This document shows, one piece after another, positions 1 through 9,975 of a stretch of 64,000 nt of DNA (within the stretch, counting starts at the first letter, position 1; the number at the start of each line of letters is the position of its first letter). Source of the stretch: Mycobacterium uberis (GTDB lineage Bacteria; Actinomycetota; Actinomycetes; Mycobacteriales; Mycobacteriaceae); assembly GCF_003408705.1 (NCBI RefSeq), contig NZ_QAYL01000002.1, forward strand, positions 186,001-250,000, written 5' to 3'. The translations under genes and the position numbers were made by a program. The notes under the pieces were generated by a model. That model did not search any database, had not been told where the DNA came from, and was given only the letters and a program-made list of their open reading frames with translations.

Positions 1-585
1 ACGAAACTCCGGCGGCAGTGAATCCAGGGCAGCTTGTAAATCAGGTCCCAACCTAGAATCGTGGTAGATCTGCTCCGGACTTGGCTCGTCGGCAGGTACC
101 CGGTCGTAATCATCGGGCAAGGCATCCATGCGGATGCGGGCACGCCGGCGGGCCATGTCGAGGAACAAGTTCGTCGTAATGCGGTGCAGCCAACCTTCAA
201 AGGTTCCTGGCTGGTAGTTCTGGACCGATCGGAACACCCGAATGAAGGTATCCTGCGTCAGATCCTCAGCGTCGTGCTGGTTGCCCGAAAGCCGATAGGC
301 CAGCCGGTACACCCGACCCGCGTGTTGGCGCACCAGTTCATCCCACGACGGCATCGTTGCCTTGTCCCCAGTTGCGTCAAACACCGCAGTGCCTTGCAAC
401 GCGTCAAATGACTGTACCCAGTCGTCGCGACTGGATTGGAGATGAGACATGGTGGTTGGGCTCAACAGCGTAGTGATGATCGTATCCTCCAGATTTGCCT
501 CACCCTTAAGGGTAGACAGTTCGTCACCGAGCGCAACACGCAGCTGGCATTGCGTATTCCCGGTCCAGCATTCGCCGCGTTCCAT
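1..585 (-). CDS. sigE: ECF sigma factor SigE, C-terminus beyond window
   Basis: Extracytoplasmic-function sigma factor that redirects RNA polymerase during envelope, heat and oxidative stress (Rv1221 counterpart). The first 195 residues lie in the window. Region 2 is clear: a [20 protein letters not shown] stretch, then [15 protein letters not shown] and the [13 protein letters not shown] segment; region 4 begins with the LPPEFR at the edge. I chose ATG at 585 because the weakly conserved leader still ends in a [14 protein letters not shown] sequence as in H37Rv. An in-frame ATG at 450 (MSHLQSS) would give a shorter form; alternative SigE starts are known in M. tuberculosis. It is divergent from the methyltransferase gene, with 259 bp between starts. 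The open frame shows no damage. Confidence 0.93.
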   Translation of the reverse strand, partial: MERGECWTGNTQCQLRVALGDELSTLKGEANLEDTIITTLLSPTTMSHLQSSRDDWVQSFDALQGTAVFDATGDKATMPSWDELVRQHAGRVYRLAYRLSGNQHDAEDLTQDTFIRVFRSVQNYQPGTFEGWLHRITTNLFLDMARRRARIRMDALPDDYDRVPADEPSPEQIYHDSRLGPDLQAALDSLPPEFR

Positions 586-624
586 ACCGATACCGTCGCC
601 CATCGGCATATGCGCGATATAGGA

Positions 625-640
625 GCAAACTGAAGTTTGC
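625..640. promoter_or_regulatory. 16-nt perfect palindrome upstream of sigE
   Basis: GCAAACT-GA-AGTTTGC, two 7-bp arms around a 2-nt centre, 40 bp upstream of the sigE start in the sigE/methyltransferase divergent spacer. Read on the minus strand it overlaps two TTCAG(G/T) half-sites about 9 nt apart. That loosely resembles the direct-repeat site bound by MprA, which is known to activate sigE in M. tuberculosis. The palindrome is seen; the regulator is inference. Confidence 0.35.
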
Positions 641-844
641 CTGAAAAACCATATCGTGACCAGCGCTATACAGCCGATATCGACTATGCACACCGCGAAT
701 ATGACTTTCGTCACTCCAAAGCTTCGGAGCGTGTCGTGGCGGTCACGAGACCACGACCGTAGGTCACTATACTGGACCTAATTGCGCGGCTCCTCATTCG
801 CGCGCCTGCCCGACCACGATACAAACTCGACATACGCTGCAAAC

Positions 845-1519
845 ATGGATGGTACCGGTAACAGCTCGGTCACTCCCAGCCCGGCGGCCACCAGTCGAGC
901 CGATTCACTCTTCGCACACGCGGAGGGATCGATATCAGAAGACGCCATTCTGGTCGGTGCCCGCGAGCGTTCCGAAGAGATCGGCGCCGGGGCTGTAACA
1001 CCCGCGGTCGGGGCATTGCTGAGCCTGCTGACCAAGCTCAGCGGTGGCAAGGCTGTCGCCGAGGTGGGTACCGGTGCCGGAGTCAGTGGACTCTGGTTGT
1101 TGTCCGGGATGAGCGACGACGGTGTCTTGACCACGATCGATATTGAGCCCGAGTATTTGCGGCTGGCCAAACAGGCACTCTCTGAGGCAGGCATTGGACC
1201 GTCTCGCACCCGGCTAATCAACGGCCGCGCCCAAGATGTACTGACCCGGCTCGCTGACGAATCGTACGACCTGGTGTTCATCGACGCCGACCCGATCGAC
1301 CAACCGGATTACGTCGTCGAGAGCGTGCGACTGCTGCGATCTGGCGGTGTCATCGTGGTGCACCGAGCGGCATTAGGCGGGCGAGCTGGTGATCCCGCGG
1401 CGCACGATGTCGAGGTAAGCGCGGTTCGCGAGGCAGCCCGACTCATCGCCGAGGACGAGCGACTCACCCCTGCGCTGGTGCCGCTTGGCGACGGACTACT
1501 GACCGCAGTCCGCGAGTAA
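845..1519 (+). CDS. SAM-dependent O-methyltransferase (Rv1220c-like)
   Basis: Class I methyltransferase of the catechol/caffeoyl-CoA O-methyltransferase type (PF01596 family), 224 residues. The SAM motif I is [16 protein letters not shown], followed by the acidic residue of TTIDIEPE and the metal-binding-type DLVFIDADP. The substrate is unknown. I chose ATG at 845 because the residues after it (MDGTGNSS, then [12 protein letters not shown]) match the H37Rv start; an upstream in-frame ATG at 782 only adds unrelated residues. It is the only intact gene between sigE and Rv1211, so the whole downstream exporter region has decayed while this enzyme was kept. Confidence 0.9.
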   Translation: MDGTGNSSVTPSPAATSRADSLFAHAEGSISEDAILVGARERSEEIGAGAVTPAVGALLSLLTKLSGGKAVAEVGTGAGVSGLWLLSGMSDDGVLTTIDIEPEYLRLAKQALSEAGIGPSRTRLINGRAQDVLTRLADESYDLVFIDADPIDQPDYVVESVRLLRSGGVIVVHRAALGGRAGDPAAHDVEVSAVREAARLIAEDERLTPALVPLGDGLLTAVRE

Positions 1520-1609
1520 CCAACTTTTACAGATTCCTAATGATGCATCGCATCCTTGACCGAGAACTGAACACACGTTTAGCATCCTGAACATACATTC
1601 AGGCGTTCT

Positions 1610-2241
1610 GAACCACTACCAGTCGGATTCCGCTATGCAGCCATCGAGCTGTTTGGCGAGCACGGTTTTGAAGTCGGTCTGTGCACCATCACCGAAACAG
1701 CGTGGGGTAAACACGTCGCTGGTCATCCACTACTTCGGTTCCCAGGACAGCCTTCGCGAAGCGTGCGACGCCTACATCACTGAAGAAGGCCGCAGCGGCA
1801 AGTCGGCAGCGATGAAGTCGAGGAACCCGGCGACATGATTTGCGCAAATGGCCAAGATCGAATCCTACGCACCGCTGGTAGCCTACTCGGTGTGCAGCAT
1901 GCAGCCAGGAGGTAAATTAGCATAATTTTGTGGCACAGTATGATTGGTGGCACTGAAATGCGCCTTTACGAAGGAGTGCGGGTTGGAACGCTTAAGCCGA
2001 TTCGCGATCCTCGAGCCAGGGAAAGTATCTGGCGATGACAGGCAGTGGCGGCTTCTTCTTGTAGCTGCAGATGCGCGAAAACTCAAAGGACCTACGTGCG
2101 GTACTACACGATTATGCACGCGAAATGTTACCGCACTCCCTGGATATCTACATCAACGGCTTGATGGCGGACAACACCATATACAATACATTTCTGGCGG
2201 CAGCAACCGAAGAAAACCAAGAAGAGTTTAATGCCAGCTAA
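1610..2241 (+). pseudogene. TetR-family regulator fossil (Rv1219c-like)
   Basis: Degenerate TetR repressor. The helix-turn-helix half reads YAAIELFGEHGFEVGL, then changes frame into LVIHYFGSQDSLREACDAYI; the ligand domain is seen as AQMAKIESYAPLVAY; and the last residues, GLMADNTIYNTFLAAATEEN, run to a natural-looking TAA at 2239-2241. At least two frameshifts and an internal stop separate these pieces. In H37Rv this regulator precedes the Rv1218c-Rv1217c ABC exporter, and the same order is present here with all three dead. Confidence 0.85.
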
Positions 2242-2254
2242 CAGTTCACAGGCC

Positions 2255-3150
2255 CTTATCGAAATCCTTTAAACTGACCAAGAATTTCGATGCAGTGCGG
2301 GCATAGGATGACCTTGGATCTAACGCTGCATACCAGAGAGGTGCACGACTTCCTCGGATCCAGTGGCGCTGGGAAGTCCACCACCATACGTATCCTGCTG
2401 AGCCTGGTGAAGACTGACAGTGGAAGCGCACGGCTACTCGGCGGCAACCTATGAACCGACGCCATCGAATTGCACGGCCAGATCGCTTATTTAACAGGCT
2501 ATGTCATGCCGTATCCGTCGCTAAACTGCTGGGAAACCATAGATTCACTGGCCCTCATGCATGGCGTCATCGACGAGAGGTGCCGCGCCGAGCTCATCGA
2601 GCGCTTCGACCTTGACCTACATAAGTAAGGCATGCGCCTAATATTTATAAGGGCAACCGCTATAAGGGCAACCGGCAAAAAATTTCGCTGATTTCTTCTG
2701 CCTCTTCCTTACGAACCTAGCTACTGATTTTGGACTAGCAGAGCAGCAAGCTTGAACCCGTTGATAAAGAACGTGCCTCAGTAGTGCGTTAGTGAAGCGC
2801 GCGACCACGGCATGACAGTGCTGTTGTCCAGCTACATCCTGACCGAAACAGAGGTGCTGTACCAACTAATGACCATTATCCGGACCGACAAGACCGTCGA
2901 GAGCGGTTCGCTGAACTCGCTGCGACATTTGAGCCACACCTCGATCAAAACCGAAATATATAGACGATCCTAGCGCTATAAGCTGGATCAAGGATGTCGA
3001 GGACATCAGCGTCGACGGCAATACACTGAGCGCCCAGATCGACAGCGAAAACCTCGTACAGCTGATTTGGATGTTCGGTTACACCAGTGTGCGCAGCCCG
3101 ATCAGGAAGCTGCAAAATCTAGAAGAGCCCTTTTCACATTGCCATAACAT
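2255..3150 (+). pseudogene. ABC transporter ATP-binding subunit fossil (Rv1218c-like)
   Basis: Remnant of a drug-efflux-type ABC ATPase. A readable Walker [21 protein letters not shown], follows a [10 protein letters not shown] segment; then [16 protein letters not shown] (Q-loop region) and a C-terminal segment around VRSPIRKLQNLEEPF. In-frame stops occur near 2308, 2452 and 2628 and the frame shifts several times. The signature LSGGQ and Walker B are not recoverable, so part of the middle is probably deleted. Confidence 0.82.
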
Positions 3151-3207
3151 TTCAGAAAACGGAGACGACACCCAGGGTTCACACAGCGGCAAGAGGGCAT
3201 CAACGTT

Positions 3208-4330
3208 ATGCACACCGCAACCCTGAATCGATCACCCCATCCGGCGCACACAGCGCCGCCTGTCAACTTGAATTTCTCTGGCACGCTTAGGATGCTGCAA
3301 TTGTATCTGCGGCGTGATCGAGTCGTGTTGCTCCTGTCGCTATCTTTAGGTCAGCGTGTACATGCGAAACATCTCGAAGATCTACCCGAGTGAGACCATC
3401 CGCTCCGGATTCTCGACTACCATCATGGCTAGCACGATCCGGCGCGCCCTCTAAAAGCAGATCTACAACAGCAGCCTTAAGGCAGTGGGTATCTGGCAAG
3501 CAGGTATGTTCCAATTGCTAATCACGGTGGCAGTCATCCTTACCATGATCCAGCACATCTGTGCTGACGAGGAGATAGGCCGCACCGAGCTGATCCACTC
3601 GACCGCAGTCGGACGGTATGCCAACCTCACCGCAACGTTGATGTTGTCGATCGGGGCATCGATCACCACCGGTGCGATCGAGACGGCGGGTTGGTGGCCG
3701 CGATGTCGGCGCGGGACTGATTGCTGAACGTGCCGGCTCCGCTACCGACCGCAACGGTCCTGCGCAGCGCCAACGGGCTGACGTGGCGGCTGGACCGCGG
3801 CCCTCCCTGCTCTGGACCGTGGGCTTAAGTCTGTATAGCGTGTGACGATAGGCACACGTAGTGCACGGTATCAGCAACGAGCTCGGTGCCAGCTATCACG
3901 GCGCGTGATATCGTCGCCCGCATGGGCAGCACGCCCGCACTGGATCAGTGCTTTCAGCACGATGGTTGGCATGATAGCTGCCACGTTCGCCATCTCGCTC
4001 ACCCTGCGACTACACCAGGAAAAATTCAGCCTGCGAATTTCTATGATGCTATTCGGCGCAGTTTCCTAAAAGTGTTGGTTGGCAATCCAGTTCAACACTG
4101 CGTTGGCTGGATCCACAGCGACAAGCTGACCATCGTGGTCGGCACCGCGGCCATGCAGCTGCTTACCATCCAGTTGTTGGCCTCAGGGACGATCGGACTG
4201 TTCGGTCTCGCACCGAAGTTCACACCGGTTACATAGGGAATGTTACTTGTATTCGTCGCAATTGTACTTGATAGGCTCGTTGGACAAATTCCCGTAGTGG
4301 GCACCCAACCTCGAACCATGCGCGCACGTT
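3208..4330 (+). pseudogene. ABC transporter permease fossil (Rv1217c-like)
   Basis: Remnant of the membrane partner of the upstream ATPase. Readable pieces include LRMLQLYLRRDRVVLLL near the start, GIWQAGMFQLLITVAVILTM at about 3488, ADEEIGRTELIHSTAVGRYA at about 3565, and the terminal IQLLASGTIGLFGLAPKF before 4236. Three frames are needed and stops interrupt all of them. The ATG at 3208 is the likely ancestral start. With the dead regulator and ATPase this shows loss of a whole efflux unit. Confidence 0.8.
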
Positions 4331-4469
4331 CTTCGGATCTGTGGCGGTGACTTCACCATAGTGCCATTGTTTTAGCTTCTGACGATCTATTCGGTGTTAA
4401 TATCATTGAAAGACAAAACTTTCCGACGAAGCAATCTGCGTAATTATTTTCGCTTAACAGATCTGCGAT

Positions 4470-5175
4470 CGGGAAGTGGGTAGAATCATGAAGACCGGTG
4501 TTCATCTTATCGCACCATCACGTATATGGACTGACCGTGGTGGGTCTGCTCTTATTTTCCGGTCGGCACGTTCAATTATTGGCAGGCATGATTTTTCATC
4601 GAGGTATTCACAACCACATTGTTCTCCCCCACCACCTACTTGGCACAGGCGAACTCGACTGCGGTGTGGTAATACATTCGTGTCGGATCACGAGCCGAAG
4701 ACAGAACCGTGCAAAAGATCGTCATAACCGGGTGCAGTTGTGGAACTGTTCGCGATGATGATTGTGAGCGCATTAGACCATCCGATAGGACGGTCATCGA
4801 TTTCTACCCAGGTGTCCTTGCTGGGTGATGTGCTGGCAGCCGGTCGAGCTAGAGATCGCCATGGTAGTCATCCAGAACGGCTTACACGGCAGACGTCGTA
4901 ACCGTGCAAGCACAAGCAGACGGCAATCGATGACAGTGTTGATTGGTTCGCCCAACACCCGATATATATCGGAAACGCGATCATAATGTTCGGCACACCG
5001 CTGACGCTCGAATTCTACTGGAGAGCTGCTACTGATCCCTCTAGTATGGCAGTGCTCGTCTTCCGCATCCTCAACGAGAGAAGATGCTTACCCAAGAATT
5101 TAAACAGATACCATGAACACACGCAGCGGTACGATATGGGCTGGCACTCTATGCCTGGTAAGTGACCCATTAACT
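4470..5175 (+). pseudogene. Integral membrane methyltransferase-like fossil (ICMT/PEMT type; Rv1216c position)
   Basis: Degenerate membrane protein. The best segment, near 4940-5160, reads DSVDWFAQHPIYIGNAIIMF followed by VLVFRILNERRCLPKNL and an RYHEHTQRYDMG tail. This is the RHPxYxG and E-R-x-L pattern of isoprenylcysteine carboxyl methyltransferase-like proteins, with the usual conserved Arg of RHP changed to Gln. The N-terminal part has HHHVYGLTVVGLLLFSG at about 4516. Multiple frames and stops. The gene order predicts Rv1216c. Confidence 0.6.
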
Positions 5176-5199
5176 GCCGGAAATACTGGTCAGCCAGAT

Positions 5200-5720
5200 A
5201 TGTACTAGCGTGTCGACAATTTTCTTATAGGGGATCGATAGCTTTTTTCGACGAATGTCACGCCATAACTCGCTCGGTCATCAGTTGCAGCGCTACAACC
5301 AGATCCTCGACAGGAACGGTGTCAAGGGCTGCGCCGCGCTTGCGCTTGGCCTTAATTGCAGCGGTATTGTAGTCGATTAGCTGCTGCATAACCTTGGGCC
5401 ACAACTGGTACCGCCTCGGGGTTAGCGGCTTTTGGCCATGGCACTAACAATAGCTACCGCTCGGCGGATCCTGCATGCTTCCAAGAATGCCGTGATTGCA
5501 GACCGTCAGACCGTGGCGATGCCCGCGAGTAGCTATTCAGCGAGTGCTGTAACCGCCGAGCGTAACTTGACTTTCAGGTTATCGAACAGCGACAGCAACA
5601 CCTCATTCTTTGACGGAAAATAGAAATAAAAAGTTGAGCACGAGATTCTGGCGCCTTGGGCTAGGTCATCGACGGATAAGTCACATTGCTCTGTGCAGAG
5701 CAATCAACCACGGCCATAGC
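5200..5720 (-). pseudogene. EthR-like TetR repressor fossil
   Basis: Minus-strand remnant of a TetR regulator closely resembling EthR. The N-terminal part has SVDDLAQGARIS then STFYFYFPSKNEVLLSLFDN, the HTH segment typical of EthR. The C-terminal part reads WPKVMQQLIDYNTAAIKAKR and continues with a VEDLVVALQLMTERVM segment. Stops and shifts fall between. From memory, H37Rv has no ethR-type gene between Rv1216c and Rv1213, and Rv1215c and Rv1214c are not visible here, so this is a lineage-specific neighbour or a rearranged piece. Confidence 0.75.
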
Positions 5721-5789
5721 TTACCTGCGCGTCGATAGGTCTCGACAATGATATTGACATGGCTCAACGGCTGGCCTAACCCACGCTAG

Positions 5790-6400
5790 GCTAGATCTAC
5801 ACACCCTTACTGACCGCGATGACCCCGCCAGCACTGATCGGGAAACGTTCCCGATCCTTTTGGAGATCCACACCAACCATCTCGCCGGGCCCGACCAACA
5901 ACGTTCTTATCCAAGATCGCAGCACCTACTATCACGCCACAGCTGACCCGAGCAACCGGCATGATGGCACTTCCCTCCACGATCGTGCTGTCGTCGACCA
6001 CGACATTCGACGACAGCATCAAGTTGCACACCGAGGCTACCGAAATGATGCTCCCCACAACCATCATCGGTTCTTGAACAACGCTGCCATTGACAAACTT
6101 CGCAGGCGCGAAGGCTATCCGACTCACCGCAAATCGTGCCAACGTCGCGCCAGTAGGCCCGGTCCCGGTTGGTGATACCAGGCACACCTCATTGCCAGAA
6201 ACAATCCGGCACTACGGTCATCCCATCGGTCAACAGCCACAAGATGATGTCACCGCCCATGTCGTGATCCGAGTGGTCGTCACCGGCGTCGGGACGAGTC
6301 GAATCGACGAGCACTTTGGTGGCAAAGATGTAATTGCCCATTGAGACAAACGTCGTATCAGGGTCGTTCGGTGTCCCAGGCGGCTCGGTGGCCATGATGA
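5790..6400 (-). pseudogene. glgC: Glucose-1-phosphate adenylyltransferase fossil, 5' half deleted
   Basis: C-terminal two thirds of a GlgC-like enzyme, in pieces. It begins with [20 protein letters not shown] near 6385, then [64 protein letters not shown] and a terminal [16 protein letters not shown]. Frameshifts separate these blocks. About the first 170 residues, including the nucleotide-binding N-terminus, are absent: the sequence passes directly into the start of the divergent glgA fossil. Confidence 0.85.
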
Positions 6401-7541
6401 CTCGAGAATACCTGCCAGAGGTCTAAGGGAAGGCGAGGATACACGTAACCGAACTGGTCGCACAACTGCGCGGTCGATGCATATTACATGGACACACACC
6501 GCCCAGACGCTCTGATCGTACAGGGCCATCAGCCCGATCCTAGTTCCACGATGACAACGCGACGTTGTCTACCTCGTCATCGGATCTGATGATGGCCAAT
6601 GCCGCGTCAGCCAGTCACTGTTGTGTAGCCATGCATACCTGGCATACCGTTCTGGCCGGACATCTAACTACGTTGCTCTATGACATCCCCATTTGCTGAC
6701 CGCACACTCGCGCTGTAATCGCTGCGGCTGTGGAAAGCTGGATAACTCGGTGGAAGCTCCCAGGCATCGACGCCACTATAGCACACCACGGTGCTGAGTG
6801 CTCACGCAAGCGTAGCGGTCAGCTCCAGTATGTGTGACGACATACTACAAATCTATCCCACGCTGGATCTAAACCTGGTACACGTCATCCGGAACGGAAT
6901 CGACACCGAGATGTGGTATTCGGCCGGACCGACACGTACCGGGCCGGCTTTGGCCGAGCTCGATATCGATCTAAACTGGCCGACCGTGGCGTTCGCCGGA
7001 CGGATCACCCGACAAAAGGGTATCACTCATCTGGTGGAGCGACCGCGCATTGGCTTAGCCCGGACATGTAGATAATACTGTGTGCCAATGCTCCCAACAC
7101 CTCGAAGTTAGCCGACGAAATGCGGGCCGCCGTCTACAAACCGGCCCATAATTGCACCGGGGTGCTTTGGATCCGGGAAATGCTTCCCATCAGTAAAGAT
7201 AAGTGAAGTACTTTCGGCAGCAACAGTCTTTATTTGTCCATCGGTATACGAACCGTTAAGAATCGTGATCCTTAGAGGCAATAGCATACGCATCGGGATA
7301 GTAGCCTCCGGCATCGGCGTGATACCTGAAGTAGTCACCGACACAATGAACTACACCACTGGTGCATTACGACCCCACTGACTAACAAAGCATATTAGCA
7401 ACGGCGGTCAGTGAGTTGGTCGCCAACCCAAGAAAGCTGATCACTACAGCCACACCGGACATCAACGCTGCATCGAGGAATTCCCCCTGAGCTCACGTCA
7501 CCGAACAGATGCTGTACATTTGCCGGAAAGTCTGTGCATAA
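6386..7541 (+). pseudogene. glgA: Glycosyltransferase GlgA/GlgM fossil (Rv1212c-like)
   Basis: Remnant of the GT4 glycosyltransferase that in M. tuberculosis makes maltose-1-phosphate or alpha-glucan. The N-terminus reads [12 protein letters not shown], stop, then HVTELVAQLRG; further on, MHTWHTVLAGHLTTLLYDIP, DILQIYPTLDLNLVHVIRNG, WPTVAFAGRITRQKGITHLV, and VLWIREMLPISKDK. It ends TEQMLYICRKVCA with a TAA at 7539-7541 that matches the ancestral end. It has at least six stops or shifts. With glgC also dead, ADP-glucose-dependent alpha-glucan synthesis from this locus is lost. Confidence 0.88.
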
Positions 7542-7567
7542 CCAAGGCTACCTGCCGGATGGGCTTG

Positions 7568-7735
7568 CTAGCTGGTGACGCCCTTAAGTTCGTCACCAAG
7601 CGCGGCGGCTTCGTCGGGTGTCAGCTCGACGACAAGTCGGCCTCCACCCTCTAGTGGTACCCGCATCACAATGCCGCGCCCCTCCTTCGTCGCTTCCAGA
7701 GGACCGTCTCCGGTCCTGGGCTTCATCGCCGCCAT
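7568..7735 (-). CDS. DUF3117 small conserved protein (Rv1211-like), 55 aa
   Basis: A very short intact gene. It starts MAAMKPRTGDGPLEATKEGR and ends with TPDEAAALGDELKGVTS before TAG. This is the highly conserved actinobacterial DUF3117 protein, of unknown role. The ATG at 7735 is preceded on the minus strand by GGAGGGAG, a good ribosome binding site. H37Rv annotation may use a start about 20 codons upstream, but the SD and family conservation favour this one. It stands between the dead glgA and live tagA and shows no damage, so selection has preserved it. Confidence 0.9.
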   Translation of the reverse strand: MAAMKPRTGDGPLEATKEGRGIVMRVPLEGGGRLVVELTPDEAAALGDELKGVTS

Positions 7736-8006
7736 CGTGCGCTCCCTCCAAATTCGAGCTGATCCGCCTTCGCGGACCTATTCGGCGCCGAGCATGCCCC
7801 GTCAGTGGATATCCAGTAGTACCCGACATTGAACTGACAAATCACCCTTCCATTGTTCCCTATTCAAGTCGGCGAGTGCACAAAGACCCGGTTCTCGGGC
7901 TTAACCAGGGCTCTGTACCTAGTTGCCCGGCTAGCCTCCTCGCAGCTACGCGGCTGCCGGGTGGCCCCACGACAAGGCCGCCGACGACCCGCTCGGAAAG
8001 TTGAAA
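7736..8006. other. Spacer without recognisable gene
   Basis: Between the Rv1211 start and the tagA stop there is about 270 bp with no frame I can link to a protein family. In H37Rv the two genes are neighbours too, so this is probably old spacer plus the eroded end of tagA (see that entry). Confidence 0.5.
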
Positions 8007-8591
8007 TCACCGAGTTGAGGGTACCCAGCAAGCGCGAATATGGTCATCGACCATCCCGGTCGCCTGCATCAGCGCATAGGCTGTAGTAGGCCCGATGAAA
8101 CGGAACCCGCGCCGCTTCAATTCATGCGCCATCGCTTTCGATTCCGCACTGGCCGAAGGGACGTCAGATCCATCAGCAGGCCGAGATCGCGGCTGGGGGG
8201 CGAATGACCACAGCAATTCGGACAAGTCTGCTGCAGACCCTAGGTCAGCAGCCGCACGAGCATTGGCGATCGTTGCCTCAATCTTGGCACGATTACGCAA
8301 TATTCCGTCATCGACCAACAGCCGTTGCACATCGGCGTCAGTGTAACAGGCTACCTCCTCGATATCGAACCCGGAGAAGGCGCGCCGGAAATTCTCCCGC
8401 TTGAGCAGAACGATCAGCCACGACAGACCACTCTGAAAGACCTCAAGGCTCATCCGCTCGAATAAGGCCACTCCGCCGCTTACCGGGCGACCCCACTCCT
8501 GGTCGTGATAGTTGCGATACAGCTGCCAATGAGAACCGGATCGAATGTCCGCCCAGCCACAGCGCACCAGCCCGTCATCGTTTACGCGCAT
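8007..8591 (-). CDS. tagA: DNA-3-methyladenine glycosylase I
   Basis: Base-excision repair enzyme that removes 3-methyladenine (Rv1210 counterpart, HhH-GPD-like TAG family), 194 residues from ATG 8591; a GTG one codon upstream is possible. It opens with RCGWAD, then YHDQEWGRPV, LFERMSLEVFQSGLSW and the region RGFRFIGPTTAYALMQATGM, ending VDDHIRACW plus four residues. The Cys and His residues of the structural zinc site (RCGW, YHDQEW, DDHIRAC) are present. The protein is about 10 residues shorter than the H37Rv form as I recall it, with an altered tail. SD-like GAGGAGGAG lies very close to the start. Confidence 0.9.
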   Translation of the reverse strand: MRVNDDGLVRCGWADIRSGSHWQLYRNYHDQEWGRPVSGGVALFERMSLEVFQSGLSWLIVLLKRENFRRAFSGFDIEEVACYTDADVQRLLVDDGILRNRAKIEATIANARAAADLGSAADLSELLWSFAPQPRSRPADGSDVPSASAESKAMAHELKRRGFRFIGPTTAYALMQATGMVDDHIRACWVPSTR

Positions 8592-8634
8592 CACTCCTCC
8601 TCATCGCTGTGCTTTGCGTCGTCGCCAATGCAGT

Positions 8635-8979
8635 TCACATAACATCCTGACTGTCGTCCCCGTTGGCGACATTCGAAACATCGGTATCTGCTTTAGTGTC
8701 GGCGATGGCCACAAGCTGACCACGTAGCACCTCAATTTCGCGTCCCAGTCGGTCCAGCACCCAATCCACCTCGCTGGGCTTGTACCCACGCAACACCTGG
8801 GTGAACTTGACGGCGTCGACATCAGTGCCGGTAACGCCGTGCGCCGGCAGCATCGTCGCCGTCGTTCCGCGAGGCAAGGGCGGCAACTGCTCGCCGCGAC
8901 CGAACAAAAAGCTGGCCGCACAAAACAGCACAATCGCGACGAGAACCAGCATCACCAAGTACAGCAACACCAACGCCAC
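8635..8979 (-). CDS. DivIVA-like membrane-anchored protein (Rv1209-like)
   Basis: 114-residue protein with an N-terminal transmembrane helix (ALVLLYLVMLVLVAIVLFCA) and a cytoplasmic DivIVA-type motif, RGYKPSEVDWVLDRLGREIE. Its role is unknown; the motif suggests interaction with a growth-pole or septal scaffold. It starts with GTG at 8979, 15 bp after the gpgS stop, so it is probably cotranscribed with gpgS and folP2. The last 20 residues are acidic and low complexity. Confidence 0.85.
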   Translation of the reverse strand: MALVLLYLVMLVLVAIVLFCAASFLFGRGEQLPPLPRGTTATMLPAHGVTGTDVDAVKFTQVLRGYKPSEVDWVLDRLGREIEVLRGQLVAIADTKADTDVSNVANGDDSQDVM

Positions 8980-8994
8980 GTAAACGATACTGCC

Positions 8995-9975
8995 CTAACG
9001 TGGCCGCAACCTGTTCATCGGTGGCCGGTCGGCCAGCGACACCGACCAAGTATGCCGGGTGTAGACGTCACCGCCGGACTCGTCGACAAAGAATTGGGTC
9101 AGACCGACGCCGGAGTCGGGTAAACAGCAACGCGATAGCAAGGTCGCAATGATCTGGCGGCTCATTACCCCCAGCTCAGCCAGCGGCCGGTTGCGGTGTG
9201 CTCGAACACCAAGGTTGACTTGTGCGATCGCGTCGAGGCCAAGCCAGTCGAAGGTGTCGACCAGCAGGCCGATCTCCACGCCATAACCCGGAGCGAAGGG
9301 AAGCGCTGTCAGCAGTTCGCGGGTGGCTGCGTACTCACCGCTCAGGGGCTGTAGCACATAGCCCAACTCCGGCCGCAGCGACGCCAACAATGGCCGGGCC
9401 ACCAACTCGGTAACTCGGCCGCCACCAGTAGCACGCGCACTGCTGCCCGCATCGCCGCTGTTTAGCGGCCGCCGATAAAAACCTTTGACCAGGTGAATGC
9501 CCTCGCCGGTGAGTAGCGGGCCAACCAGCCACGGCACAAACATCGGGTGCGGGTTGATCAAATCAGAATCGACGAACACCACGATGTCGCCGCTGGTAAC
9601 GGCAAGCGAGCGCCACAATGCCTCACCCTTGCCGGGCCGGGTCGGGACCTCAGGCACAGCTTGTTCACGGCTGATCACTCGGGCGCCGGCACTGATGGCA
9701 CGGATCTCGGTCTCGTCGGTCGAGCCGGAGTCCAACACGATCAGTTCGTCGACCAACCCCCCACGATCGGAGACCAGCGGTGAGATACTGTCGATCACCG
9801 ATTCGATGGTTTGTTCCTCGTTGAGGGCCGGCAGCACCACCGAGATCGTCCGCCCGGCCTTGGCTGCCTCCAATTCGTCGATCGTCCAGGCTGGACGGCT
9901 CCAGCTGCGGTCCGCGAGCCACGCGTCCCTGGGCTGGGCTGCTAGTGCGCTAGCGGCCAGCTCCGATACCGTCAT
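8995..9975 (-). CDS. gpgS: Glucosyl-3-phosphoglycerate synthase
   Basis: GT81 family enzyme that transfers glucose to D-3-phosphoglycerate, the first step of methylglucose lipopolysaccharide synthesis (Rv1208 counterpart), 326 residues. The nucleotide-sugar fold starts at SVVLPALNEE (about residues 45-54); the metal-binding DSD is at residues 136-138 in FVDSDLINPHP; acceptor-site regions GKGEALWRS and YGVEIGLLVDTF are intact. I chose ATG at 9975 because it overlaps the folP2 stop as ATGA, giving translational coupling. The tail after GVGLTQFF (residues VDESGGDVYTRH) differs slightly from H37Rv. Confidence 0.95.
   Translation of the reverse strand: MTVSELAASALAAQPRDAWLADRSWSRPAWTIDELEAAKAGRTISVVLPALNEEQTIESVIDSISPLVSDRGGLVDELIVLDSGSTDETEIRAISAGARVISREQAVPEVPTRPGKGEALWRSLAVTSGDIVVFVDSDLINPHPMFVPWLVGPLLTGEGIHLVKGFYRRPLNSGDAGSSARATGGGRVTELVARPLLASLRPELGYVLQPLSGEYAATRELLTALPFAPGYGVEIGLLVDTFDWLGLDAIAQVNLGVRAHRNRPLAELGVMSRQIIATLLSRCCLPDSGVGLTQFFVDESGGDVYTRHTWSVSLADRPPMNRLRPR

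Noticed and set aside
61..411. 116-codon plus-strand frame at the window start
   Set aside because: It is the antisense of sigE, whose region 2 and 4 motifs are clear on the minus strand.
778..1281. 167-codon open frame antisense to the O-methyltransferase gene
   Set aside because: It has no recognisable domain, is Ser/Pro/Ala/Arg-rich as expected from antisense GC-rich codons, and lies wholly opposite a clear gene.
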